From assembly GCA_947306475.1 (NCBI GenBank), contig CAMZGS010000004.1:186001-250000 (forward strand): a DNA stretch of 64,000 nucleotides, given 5' to 3'. The first letter of the stretch is position 1. Each line of letters starts with the position of its first letter. Source of the DNA: an uncultured Comamonas sp. (GTDB taxonomy: Bacteria > Pseudomonadota > Gammaproteobacteria > Burkholderiales > Burkholderiaceae_C). The translations under genes were made by a program, and so were the position numbers. Positions 56,973 to 64,000 of this stretch are shown in pieces. The notes below the pieces were generated by a model, which saw only the letters and a program-made list of their open reading frames with translations, was not told the origin of the DNA and made no database searches.

Positions 56973-57716
56973 ATGTACAAACTCGTGCTCATTCGCCACG
57001 GCGAATCCACCTGGAACCTCGAAAACCGCTTCACCGGCTGGACCGATGTGGACCTGACCCCCACCGGTGTGTCCCAGGCCATCTCGGCCGGCAAGCTGCT
57101 CAAGGCCGAAGGCTTTGAATTCGATCTGGCCTACACCAGTGTCCTCAAGCGCGCCATCCACACCCTGTGGTACGTCCTGGACGAAATGGACAGCACCTGG
57201 CTGCCCGTGATCAAGGACTGGCGCCTCAACGAACGCCACTATGGCGCCCTGCAAGGGCTGAACAAGGCCGACATGGCCAAGCAGTACGGCGATGAGCAGG
57301 TGCTCATCTGGCGCCGCAGCTACGACACCCCGCCCCCGGCCCTGGAAGCCAACGACCCGCGCGGCCAGCGCGGCGAGCGCCGCTATGCCGGTCTGGCGCC
57401 CGAGCAGATCCCGCTGACCGAGTGCCTCAAGGACACCGTGGCGCGCGTGGTGCCGTTCTGGAATGAAACCCTGGCGCCACAAATCAAGGACGGCAAGCGC
57501 ATCGTGATTGCCGCGCACGGCAACTCCATCCGCGCCCTGGTCAAGTACCTGGACAACATTGCCGACGATGCCATCGTGGGCGTGAACATCCCCAACGGCA
57601 TCCCGCTGGTGTATGAGCTGGATGCTTCTTTAAAACCCATCCGCAGCTACTACCTGGGTGATGCCGAAGCCGCCGCCAAGGCTGCCGCTGCCGTGGCTGC
57701 ACAAGGCAAGGCGTGA
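56973..57716 (+). CDS. gpmA: 2,3-bisphosphoglycerate-dependent phosphoglycerate mutase
   Basis: A 247-residue glycolytic enzyme interconverting 3- and 2-phosphoglycerate. The phosphohistidine motif is [10 protein letters not shown] with His9. It also has [15 protein letters not shown] and [15 protein letters not shown] with the second histidine. The ATG at 56973 is the family start; the open frame upstream is not homologous. It is divergent from the rhodanese-grxC-secB unit and followed by ctpA. Confidence 0.97.
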   Translation: MYKLVLIRHGESTWNLENRFTGWTDVDLTPTGVSQAISAGKLLKAEGFEFDLAYTSVLKRAIHTLWYVLDEMDSTWLPVIKDWRLNERHYGALQGLNKADMAKQYGDEQVLIWRRSYDTPPPALEANDPRGQRGERRYAGLAPEQIPLTECLKDTVARVVPFWNETLAPQIKDGKRIVIAAHGNSIRALVKYLDNIADDAIVGVNIPNGIPLVYELDASLKPIRSYYLGDAEAAAKAAAAVAAQGKA

Positions 57717-57791
57717 CACACTCCCCGGCTTCGGCTGCACCACTGGGGCGGCCGGAGCCGGTTGCAAGGGCAAGAAGGTAAGGGAAGGTTT

Positions 57792-59255
57792 ATGGGGCAA
57801 AAGTTGAAAATCGCCGGCTGGGTCTCGCTGGGCGTGCTGGCCGGGGCGCTGACCACCGTGTCGCTGCAGACCGTGGCGCGCAACGGCATGTCGCCGCTGC
57901 CGCTGGAGGAGATCCAGCAGCTGTCTGCCGTGTTCAGCATCATCAAGACCGACTATGTGGAGCCGGTGGACGACAAGAAGCTGATCACCGATGCCATCTC
58001 GGGCATGGTCTCCAGCCTGGACCCGCACTCGCAGTACTTCGACAAGAAGTCGTTCAAGGAATTTCGTGAAGGCACCAGCGGCAAGTTCGTCGGCGTGGGC
58101 ATCGAGATCACGCAGGAGGACGGGCTGATCCGCATCGTCTCGCCCATCGAGGGCTCGCCTGCCGACCGCGCCGGCCTCAAGACCAACGACCTGATCACCA
58201 AGATCGACGACACCCCCGTCAAGACCCTGAGCCTCAACGAAGCGGTCAAGCGCATGCGCGGTGAGCCCAACACCAAGGTGACGCTGACCATCCTGCGCCG
58301 CGACGAGGCGCGCGACTTCCCCGTCACCATCACGCGCGAAGAAATCAAGACCCAGTCGGTCAAGGCCAGAATGGTCGAGCCCGGCTACGGCTGGGTGCGC
58401 CTGAGCCAGTTCCAGGAGCGCACGGTGGAGGACTTCGTGCGCAAGGTCTCGGAGCTGTACCGGCAGGATCCCAAACTCAAGGGCCTGGTGCTGGACCTGC
58501 GCAACGACCCCGGTGGCCTGCTGGATGCAGCGGTGGCCATCTCGGCCGCCTTCCTGCCCCAGGGTGTCACCGTGGTGAGCACCAACGGCCAGCTGGAGGA
58601 GAGCAAGGCCACCTTCAAGGCCGAGCCACCCTACTACGCACGCCGTGGCAGTGGCGATCCGCTGGACGGGCTGCCCGCAGCGCTCAAGAAGGTGCCGCTG
58701 GTGGTGCTGGTCAACGAAGGCTCGGCCTCGGCCAGCGAGATCGTGGCCGGCGCCTTGCAGGACCACAAGCGCGCCATCATCATGGGCAGCCAGACCTTCG
58801 GCAAGGGCTCGGTGCAGACCGTGCGCCCGCTGGGTCCGGACACCGGCATGAAGCTGACCACCGCGCTGTACTACACGCCCAGCGGCCGCTCCATCCAGGC
58901 CAAGGGCATCGTGCCCGATGTGATGGTGGACGAAACCGCCGAAGGCGACGTCTATGCCGCGCTGCGCATGCGCGAGGCCGATCTGGATCAGCACCTGTCG
59001 GTGGACAAGGCCGATGAGGCCGCCGCCCTGGCCGCGCGTGAAAAGGCCCGCGAGGAAGCCCGCAAACGCCTGGAAGAAGACCGCAAGAAGCCGCCAGAGC
59101 AGCGCCGCCTGCCGGAGTTCGGCTCGGACAAGGACTTCCAGCTGCAGCAGGCGCTCAACCAGCTCAAGGGCCTGCCCGTGCAGGTGAGCAAGACCCTGAC
59201 CGAACGCAAGCCCGAGAAAAAGGACAATGACGACGGCGGCGACAACGACGAATAA
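57792..59255 (+). CDS. ctpA: Carboxy-terminal processing peptidase (S41)
   Basis: A 487-residue periplasmic serine protease anchored by an N-terminal helix (about 6-25). A PDZ domain lies at about 95-185 (GVGIEITQEDGLIRIVSPIEGSPADRAGL). The S41 domain contains the catalytic serine in EGSASASEIVAG and the lysine in TFGKGSVQT. The C-terminal 80 residues are charged and low-complexity (AREKAREEARKRLEEDRKK, DNDDGGDNDE). It trims or degrades proteins from their C-termini. GGGAAGG upstream supports the start. It is followed by repeat copy 8 and moeB. Confidence 0.95.
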   Translation: MGQKLKIAGWVSLGVLAGALTTVSLQTVARNGMSPLPLEEIQQLSAVFSIIKTDYVEPVDDKKLITDAISGMVSSLDPHSQYFDKKSFKEFREGTSGKFVGVGIEITQEDGLIRIVSPIEGSPADRAGLKTNDLITKIDDTPVKTLSLNEAVKRMRGEPNTKVTLTILRRDEARDFPVTITREEIKTQSVKARMVEPGYGWVRLSQFQERTVEDFVRKVSELYRQDPKLKGLVLDLRNDPGGLLDAAVAISAAFLPQGVTVVSTNGQLEESKATFKAEPPYYARRGSGDPLDGLPAALKKVPLVVLVNEGSASASEIVAGALQDHKRAIIMGSQTFGKGSVQTVRPLGPDTGMKLTTALYYTPSGRSIQAKGIVPDVMVDETAEGDVYAALRMREADLDQHLSVDKADEAAALAAREKAREEARKRLEEDRKKPPEQRRLPEFGSDKDFQLQQALNQLKGLPVQVSKTLTERKPEKKDNDDGGDNDE

Positions 59256-59267
59256 GCCACGCCATCA

Positions 59268-59357
59268 TTACGATAGCATTTCCCGCTGAGCACACAAGGG
59301 TTTCAGGTAGAAAACTATCTGAAACCCTTTGTTTATCAGCGGAACCCACTCTCTTTT
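59268..59357. repeat. Dispersed palindromic repeat, copy 8
   Basis: The inner arms AAGGGTTTCAG (59296-59306) and CTGAAACCCTT (about 59329-59339) are perfect and match copy 2. The outer arms (CGATAGCATTTCCCGCTGAGCA and TATCAGCGGAACCCACTCTCTTTTT) are altered in sequence but still paired in part. Confidence 0.7.
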
Positions 59358-59371
59358 TGTGTGCAAGCTTT

Positions 59372-60163
59372 ATGCAAGACGAACAACTGCTGCGCTATTC
59401 GCGCCACATCCTGCTCGATGACATCGGCATCGAAGGTCAGGAGCGCATCCTGGCCGCCCACGTGCTGATCCTGGGTGCAGGCGGCCTGGGCGCACCCGCA
59501 GCGCTGTACCTGGCCGCCAGCGGTGTCGGGCGCATCACCGTCATCGACCACGATGCGGTGGACCTGACCAACCTGCAACGCCAGATTGCCCACACCACGG
59601 CGCGCGTGGGCCAGCCCAAGGTGGCCTCGCTGGCGCAGGCCGTGGCCGACCTCAACCCCGAGGTGCAGGTGCGCACCATCGCGCAGCGCGCCGATGCGGC
59701 CCTGCTCGATGGCCTGCTGACCGAGGGCGTCACCGTGGTACTTGACTGCTGCGACAACTACCGCACGCGCCAGATGGTCAACGCCGCCTGCGTGCGCCAC
59801 CGCATCCCGCTGGTCAGCGGCGCCGCCATCCGGCTGGATGCACAAATCACCGTCTTCGACCCGCGCGACGCCGAATCGCCCTGCTACGCCTGCCTGTTCG
59901 ACCCCGAGGCCGAGTTTGAAGAAGTGCAGTGCTCCACCATGGGTGTGCTGGCCCCGCTGGTGGGCATCGTGGGCAGCATGCAAGCGGCAGAGGCGCTCAA
60001 GCTCATCGTGGGCATAGGCCACAGCCTAGCGGGCAAGCTGCTGCTGCTGGATGCACGCACCATGGAGTTCAGCCGCATGCACGCCGCACGCAATCCCGAA
60101 TGCAAGGTGTGCGCAGGAGCACACGACGGCAGCGGCCCGGCCCCCTCGGTGCTGCATGCATAA
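59372..60163 (+). CDS. moeB: MoeB/ThiF-family adenylyltransferase
   Basis: A 263-residue E1-like enzyme that adenylates the C-terminus of a small sulfur carrier (MoaD or ThiS). The nucleotide motif GAGGLGAP is at 35-42, with NLQRQIAHTTARVGQPK, the DCCDNYRTRQMVN segment, and two zinc CxxC pairs (CYAC and CKVC). The cysteine-containing ECSTMGV-like loop reads QCSTMGVLAP. Sequence alone does not separate MoeB from ThiF. It follows ctpA, as in many betaproteobacteria. Confidence 0.92.
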   Translation: MQDEQLLRYSRHILLDDIGIEGQERILAAHVLILGAGGLGAPAALYLAASGVGRITVIDHDAVDLTNLQRQIAHTTARVGQPKVASLAQAVADLNPEVQVRTIAQRADAALLDGLLTEGVTVVLDCCDNYRTRQMVNAACVRHRIPLVSGAAIRLDAQITVFDPRDAESPCYACLFDPEAEFEEVQCSTMGVLAPLVGIVGSMQAAEALKLIVGIGHSLAGKLLLLDARTMEFSRMHAARNPECKVCAGAHDGSGPAPSVLHA

Positions 60164-60285
60164 GCACGCCCTCCCCCCTCTGCGCCCATGAACCACCAAC
60201 ACCCTACCCCCGCACCAGCGCGCGCTGCCTGCCTGAAGACCTGCCTCAGTCGCTGGAGCCATACATGCCTGAGGGAGTACGCCCC

Positions 60286-60675
60286 ATGACCCAGGCCGTT
60301 TCAGGGGGCGTGCGCACGCTGCTGCGCCTGGAGGGGCTGGGCGTGCTGATCGTCAGCGTGCTGGCCTATGCCCAGTTTGTGCGCGACTGGGGCAATTTCT
60401 TCCTGTTCTTTCTGGCCCCGGATCTGGCACTGCTGGGCTACGCAGCCGGTGCCAGGGTGGGAGCTGTTCTGTACAACCTGAGCCACTCCCTGCTGGGTCC
60501 TCTGGCCACCCTGGCAGCAGGGGTACTGCTGTCAGAGCCAGTGGCGACCGCTGCCGCACTGATCTGGCTGGCGCATATCGGCTTTGATCGCGCCCTGGGC
60601 TATGGCCTGAAATATTCGGCAGGCTTTGGATTCACCCATCTGGGCACCATCGGACGCCAGCGCGCGAACGACTGA
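60286..60675 (+). CDS. DUF4260 membrane protein
   Basis: A 129-residue integral membrane protein with four helices, matching DUF4260: RLEGLGVLIVSVLAYAQF, FFLAPDLALLGYAAG, YNLSHSLLGP, and a C-terminal HIGFDRALGYGLKYSAGFGFTHLG. Its function is unknown. GAGGGAG at 60271-60277 supports the ATG at 60286 over one seven codons upstream. It is convergent with the CopD-like gene, 20 bases away. Confidence 0.85.
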   Translation: MTQAVSGGVRTLLRLEGLGVLIVSVLAYAQFVRDWGNFFLFFLAPDLALLGYAAGARVGAVLYNLSHSLLGPLATLAAGVLLSEPVATAAALIWLAHIGFDRALGYGLKYSAGFGFTHLGTIGRQRAND

Positions 60676-60695
60676 TCGGCGTGCCGGCAGCGCCA

Positions 60696-61136
60696 TCACA
60701 CAAGGTAGAACATCCACTTGGCCAGCAGCACGATGCCCACCACATGAGCGAACACGCTCAGGTGAATGCGCCGGGAATTGCGGCCATGCAGCTTGCCGCA
60801 CCTGCGCAGCAGCATGGCCACAACGAAATGCCCGAACACACTGATGGCCAGGGCAATCTTGATCCACAGCATGAGCCCCAGGTGGCTGCCCGAAGGTGCC
60901 GCCAGCAGCGGACGGTATTGCGTCCAGGCCATGGCAATGCCCGCGCCAAACAGCGCCAGCAACACCCACGGCATGATCTTGCGTGCGCGGTTGCCGATGG
61001 CCATTTCCACCTGCTTCATCGCCTCCCTGGGCACCTTCTGGCGAATGCCTTCGAGCATGAGCACTTCGAAAAACACCGTCCCGACAAAGAACAGTGCACA
61101 AAACAGATGAATGGTCAAAAGAATGGGATAGGTCAT
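60696..61136 (-). CDS. CopD-like membrane protein
   Basis: A 146-residue membrane protein with four helices. It has conserved histidines in helix 1 (LLTIHLFCALFFVGTVFFEVLML) and near the end (HLSVFAHVVGIVLLAKWMFYL), and resembles short CopD-family proteins. The ATG at 61136 has GGAGAA at proper distance. It is divergent from the Crp/Fnr regulator gene, 187 bases away, and could be its target. Confidence 0.7.
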   Translation of the reverse strand: MTYPILLTIHLFCALFFVGTVFFEVLMLEGIRQKVPREAMKQVEMAIGNRARKIMPWVLLALFGAGIAMAWTQYRPLLAAPSGSHLGLMLWIKIALAISVFGHFVVAMLLRRCGKLHGRNSRRIHLSVFAHVVGIVLLAKWMFYLV

Positions 61137-61323
61137 GGGTTCTCCTGGTCGGCTTCTCCGGCTACGCTGCCAACGCGGCACCATCGGCCCCCAGCCGGCA
61201 ACTGCGTGCCATGCCCCAACGCACGCACCATCTGACAAGCAGAGAGAATGTGTTCTTCCACGACATGCTCCACATGAGAATTGTTCTTGTTCATATGGTG
61301 ACGCATGCTCAAGAAGGCTCCCA

Positions 61324-62037
61324 ATGACAAATGTCAATTCGTATCCGGCACACCCAACCCCCAGCCAATGGCTGCGGGAGGCCGCCCTGTTCGCAGATGT
61401 CGCGCAGGCAGACCTGCAGCAACTGGCCGCCGACGCGCAGTGCATGCCCCTGGAGGACGGACAGGAACTGTTTCGCGAGGGAGCCGTGGCTCAGCACTAC
61501 TTCTTGGTGCTGAGTGGGAAGGTGGAGGTTTTTCGCTACGGCGCCGATGGCGAGGAGCGTGTGTTCAGTGTCTTTGGGAACCGTCACCTGGTGGCACTCG
61601 CTGCCATGTTCATGGCCCACGGGCGCTACCCCATGAATGCGCGCGGCCAGGGAGATGCCGTCCTGCTGCGCCTGGCCAGACAGCCGCTTCAGGACGTGTG
61701 CCTGCGCAATCCGCACCTGTGCATGCGGATGCTGCACCTGATGGGGGCGGCGGTGTACCAGCACGTCAACGAAGTGGAATGGCTGACCGCCAGCTCGGCC
61801 CAGCAAAGGCTGGCGCTGTACCTGCTGCGCCTGAGCGAGCAGCAAGGCCCCTGCGTGGAACTGCCCCTCAGCCAGCGGCAGCTGGCATCACGCCTGGGGG
61901 TGCGGGCAGAAACGCTCAGCCGTCTGTTCTCCGACTGGCAGGCCCACGGCCATGTGGTTGGCCGAGGGCGTGCATGGAAGATCCAGAATCCTCAGCATCT
62001 GCAGCAGCTCACACATGGCGCCCAGCGGGCCTTCTAG
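61324..62037 (+). CDS. Crp/Fnr-family transcription regulator, DNR/NnrR-like
   Basis: A 237-residue regulator. The N-terminal cyclic-nucleotide-binding-like sensor (LFREGAVAQHYFLVLSGKVEVFRYGADGEERVFSVF) is followed by a dimerisation helix and a helix-turn-helix (LSQRQLASRLGVRAETLSRLFSDW) near 175-200. It lacks the N-terminal cysteine cluster of FNR, so it should not hold a [4Fe-4S] cluster. It is closer to regulators that respond to NO, CO or other signals. The ATG at 61324 follows AAGAAGG. Its position before ccoG and opposite the CopD-like gene suggests a role in respiration control. Confidence 0.88.
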   Translation: MTNVNSYPAHPTPSQWLREAALFADVAQADLQQLAADAQCMPLEDGQELFREGAVAQHYFLVLSGKVEVFRYGADGEERVFSVFGNRHLVALAAMFMAHGRYPMNARGQGDAVLLRLARQPLQDVCLRNPHLCMRMLHLMGAAVYQHVNEVEWLTASSAQQRLALYLLRLSEQQGPCVELPLSQRQLASRLGVRAETLSRLFSDWQAHGHVVGRGRAWKIQNPQHLQQLTHGAQRAF

Positions 62038-62272
62038 CGGCGGCATCGGTCATGGGTGCACCGGTGCTCGAGGGCACCAAAGCCGATGCGCAGTACCTGT
62101 TTTGCCTGAAGGGCCAAAGCCCGTGCCACCGTACGGCCGCCCAGTGGGCGCATCTGCTACGCACCAATATTTGGCATCTGCTGCTGTTTTCGGGTCTGGA
62201 GTGCAGGCATAGTCCAGCCTCGGCGCTCGGGGCGAGCAGTGTTGCAGCCCGGCGCCGCTGCAAAGGCTCAGC

Positions 62273-63727
62273 ATGTCCCAGGAAAAATCCCCTCCCCCAG
62301 GTTCCCCAAGGAAACCCAAAAAAATCATCCCCATTGCCGCAGACAACACCACGTCTTTCTACGAAGCGCGCAAGAAAATCCACCCCCGCAGCATCAGCGG
62401 CCTGTTTGCCAACTGGCGCTGGGCCATGGTGTGGATCACCCAGCTGGTCTTCTACGGCCTGCCCTGGCTGCAGTGGGGCGGGCGCCAGATGGTGCTGTTC
62501 GACCTGGAGGCCATGCGCTTCTACCTGTTTGGCCTGGTGCTGTACCCGCAGGACTTCATCTTCCTGGCGGTGCTGCTCATCATCTGCGCGCTGGCGCTGT
62601 TTCTATTCACCACCGTGGCCGGGCGGCTGTGGTGCGGCTTCAGCTGTCCGCAGACCGTCTATACCGAAATCTTCATGTGGCTGGAAAAGGTCACCGAAGG
62701 CGACCGCAGCGCCCGCCTGCGGCTGGACCACAGCGGCTGGACGCTGGAAAAAATCCTCAAACGCGGCGCCAAGCACGCCAGCTGGCTGGCCGTCTCGCTG
62801 TGGACGGGCTTCACCTTCGTCGGCTACTTTGTGCCAATCCGCACCCTGGCCGTGGAAGTGATGGCCCTGCAGGGCGCATGGCAGATCTTCTGGCTGCTGT
62901 TCTACAGCCTGGCCACCTACGGCAACGCGGGCTTCCTGCGCGAGCAGATCTGCAAGCACATGTGTCCCTATGCGCGCTTCCAGAGCGCCATGCTGGACAA
63001 GGACACGCTCATCGTCACCTACGACCAGCTGCGCGGCGAGCCGCGTGGTGCACGCAGCAAGAAGCAAGCCGCCGACGCTGCCGCCCAACTCCAGGGCGAC
63101 TGCATCGACTGCACCCTGTGCGTGCAGGTCTGCCCCGTCGGCATCGATATTCGCAACGGCTTGCAGTACGAGTGCATTGGCTGTGGTCTGTGCGTGGATG
63201 CCTGTGACAGCGTGATGGACAAGGTGGGCAGCCCGCGCGGCCTGATCCGCTTTGCCACCCAGAACGGCATGCAGCAGCGCTGGAGCAAGGCGCAGATGCT
63301 GCGCCGCGTGCTGCGCCCCCGGGTGCTGGTGTACACCGCCATCATGGCGCTCTTCTGCATCGCCCTGGCCGCCAGCATGACCCTGCGCGTGCCGCTCAAG
63401 GTCAACGTCGTGCGCGACCGCGCGACCCTGGCGCGCCTGGCGCCCGGCGGCCAGCTGGAAAACCTGTACCGCCTGCAGATCATGAACGCCACCGAACAAC
63501 CCCAGCGCTACCGCATCAGCGCCAGCGGCCTGGAGGGCCTGAGCGTGGTGGAGGAAGACAGCGAGCTGGAGCTGGCGCCCACCGAATCGCGCTGGGTCAC
63601 GGTGCGCACGCGCATCCCCTACGGCAGCGCCACGCCGGGGGCCCATACGATGCAATTCGTGATCCAGGCGCAGGGGGCCGATGGCATCGAGGTACTGGAG
63701 CCCACCGTGTTCCAGGTGCCGCGCTAA
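62273..63727 (+). CDS. ccoG: Cytochrome c oxidase accessory protein CcoG
   Basis: A 484-residue membrane ferredoxin of the CcoG/RdxA/FixG family needed for cbb3-type oxidase assembly, where it reduces copper. It has four or five membrane helices, the conserved WCGFSCPQTVYTEIFMW and KHMCPYARFQSAMLD, two ferredoxin motifs (CIDCTLCVQVCP and CIGCGLCVDACD), and a C-terminal periplasmic immunoglobulin-like domain. The cbb3 genes (ccoNOP) are not in the window. A strong terminator follows. Confidence 0.95.
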   Translation: MSQEKSPPPGSPRKPKKIIPIAADNTTSFYEARKKIHPRSISGLFANWRWAMVWITQLVFYGLPWLQWGGRQMVLFDLEAMRFYLFGLVLYPQDFIFLAVLLIICALALFLFTTVAGRLWCGFSCPQTVYTEIFMWLEKVTEGDRSARLRLDHSGWTLEKILKRGAKHASWLAVSLWTGFTFVGYFVPIRTLAVEVMALQGAWQIFWLLFYSLATYGNAGFLREQICKHMCPYARFQSAMLDKDTLIVTYDQLRGEPRGARSKKQAADAAAQLQGDCIDCTLCVQVCPVGIDIRNGLQYECIGCGLCVDACDSVMDKVGSPRGLIRFATQNGMQQRWSKAQMLRRVLRPRVLVYTAIMALFCIALAASMTLRVPLKVNVVRDRATLARLAPGGQLENLYRLQIMNATEQPQRYRISASGLEGLSVVEEDSELELAPTESRWVTVRTRIPYGSATPGAHTMQFVIQAQGADGIEVLEPTVFQVPR

Positions 63728-63750
63728 GCTCCGGGCCAGCCTCAGGCTCC

Positions 63751-63819
63751 AACCGCCTGCTCCACCACACCGTCCGGACCATCATCGGCCGGATCGTGGC
63801 CTGAGCAGGCGGTTTTTTT
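63751..63819 (+). terminator. Long-stem intrinsic terminator after ccoG
   Basis: AACCGCCTGCTC pairs with GAGCAGGCGGTT about 40 bases later, followed by seven T. The loop contains a smaller CCGG-rich hairpin. Confidence 0.75.
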
Positions 63820-63995
63820 GTTTCACGATGACTTCAGCCCGGCATTTCGCTGGACTACGCCTAAGCCCGCTACAGCAAGTTTATCAATCACTTAGGCGCG
63901 TCCATCATATGCCGGTGCTTTCCGAAACTTGACCCGGCTTCCGGTCGCGTGGCTCCCATGTGGCTCTTGGAAACCGGGCTTTCCGAGGAGTCATC
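63820..63995 (+). other. Structured leader region of a gene at the right edge
   Basis: The region has an 8-base inverted repeat CGCCTAAG/CTTAGGCG (63858-63865 and 63891-63898). A tiny ORF of seven codons (ATG at about 63909, MPVLSET) follows, then CCCGG...CCGGG complementary segments at about 63934-63980. All this lies before an AGGAG and a start codon at 63996. It could be a promoter plus attenuator or riboswitch-like leader, but I cannot assign it to a known class. Confidence 0.4.
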
Positions 63996-64000
63996 ATGGC
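63996..64000 (+). CDS. Start of an unidentified gene, cut by the window edge
   Basis: An ATG at 63996 follows GAGGAG at 63985-63990 at ideal spacing. Only the first codon and part of the second are present, so nothing can be said about the product. Confidence 0.5.

Noticed and set aside
61326-61337. TGACA-AA-TGTCA at the Crp/Fnr start codon as an autoregulatory operator
   Set aside because: The arms are only five bases and lie within coding sequence; likely chance.

Overview
The window is GC-rich chromosomal DNA of a betaproteobacterium, most likely a member of the Comamonadaceae (Burkholderiales). The pointers are a class I PHA synthase, a DUF3460 gene next to scpA, the gpsA-secB-grxC-rhodanese-gpmA-ctpA-moeB neighbourhood, a SoxYZ/flavocytochrome c sulfur cluster, and many AGCTGC..GCGCT palindromic repeats between genes. 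This placement is inference from gene content; no rRNA, tRNA, phage, IS element or CRISPR array was seen.

Layout. 1-3.5 kb: a DksA-like zinc-finger gene, a kinase-like/P-loop fusion protein and the Fe-S carrier Mrp. 3.7-7.8 kb: a signalling operon of a YfiR-like periplasmic protein, a hybrid sensor kinase and a response-regulator diguanylate cyclase. 7.9-12.8 kb: metG, an unrecognised zinc-ribbon protein with a Card1-like PD-(D/E)XK nuclease motif, and a type-B carboxylesterase. 13.4-18.9 kb: a sulfur-oxidation cluster (c-type cytochrome, two FccB-like flavoproteins, a YeeE/TsuA-type transporter, SoxY, SoxZ) with no soxXA, soxB or soxCD. 19-24.4 kb: a YitT membrane protein, GDSL esterase, bacteriohemerythrin, methyltransferase, SulP transporter and BamE-like lipoprotein. 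24.5-30.5 kb: a DUF2325 protein behind a Fur-box-like site, DUF3460, scpA, nadB, a porin and panD. 30.6-33.7 kb: a short Aer-like PAS protein and a globin-coupled GGDEF/EAL protein with a perfect FNR-type site upstream. 34-45 kb: nadA, nadC, panB, panC, a pabB-pabC fusion, a DTW-domain tRNA modification gene, phaC, lysA and ribD. 45.4-54.2 kb: a polyamine-type ABC importer followed by an AraC-regulator remnant and hydantoinase/oxoprolinase genes hyuB and hyuA, probably one catabolic unit. 54.2-60.7 kb: gpsA, secB, grxC, rhodanese, gpmA, ctpA, moeB/thiF and a DUF4260 protein. 60.7-64 kb: a CopD-like membrane protein, a Crp/Fnr regulator, ccoG and the leader of a gene starting at the right edge.

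How the genes fit together. NAD synthesis from aspartate (nadB, nadA, nadC) and pantothenate synthesis (panD, panB, panC) are each complete here for these steps but scattered. The sulfur cluster is read as sulfide or reduced-sulfur oxidation: the transporter imports thiosulfate-type sulfur, SoxYZ carries sulfur, and the FccB proteins pass electrons to cytochrome c. Several genes point to oxygen sensing and low-oxygen respiration (hemerythrin, globin sensor, FNR-type site, Crp/Fnr regulator, CcoG). A dispersed palindromic repeat family is the main unexplained structure: at least seven intergenic copies, one apparent in-frame copy inside ribD, and half copies that form the leaders of two genes.
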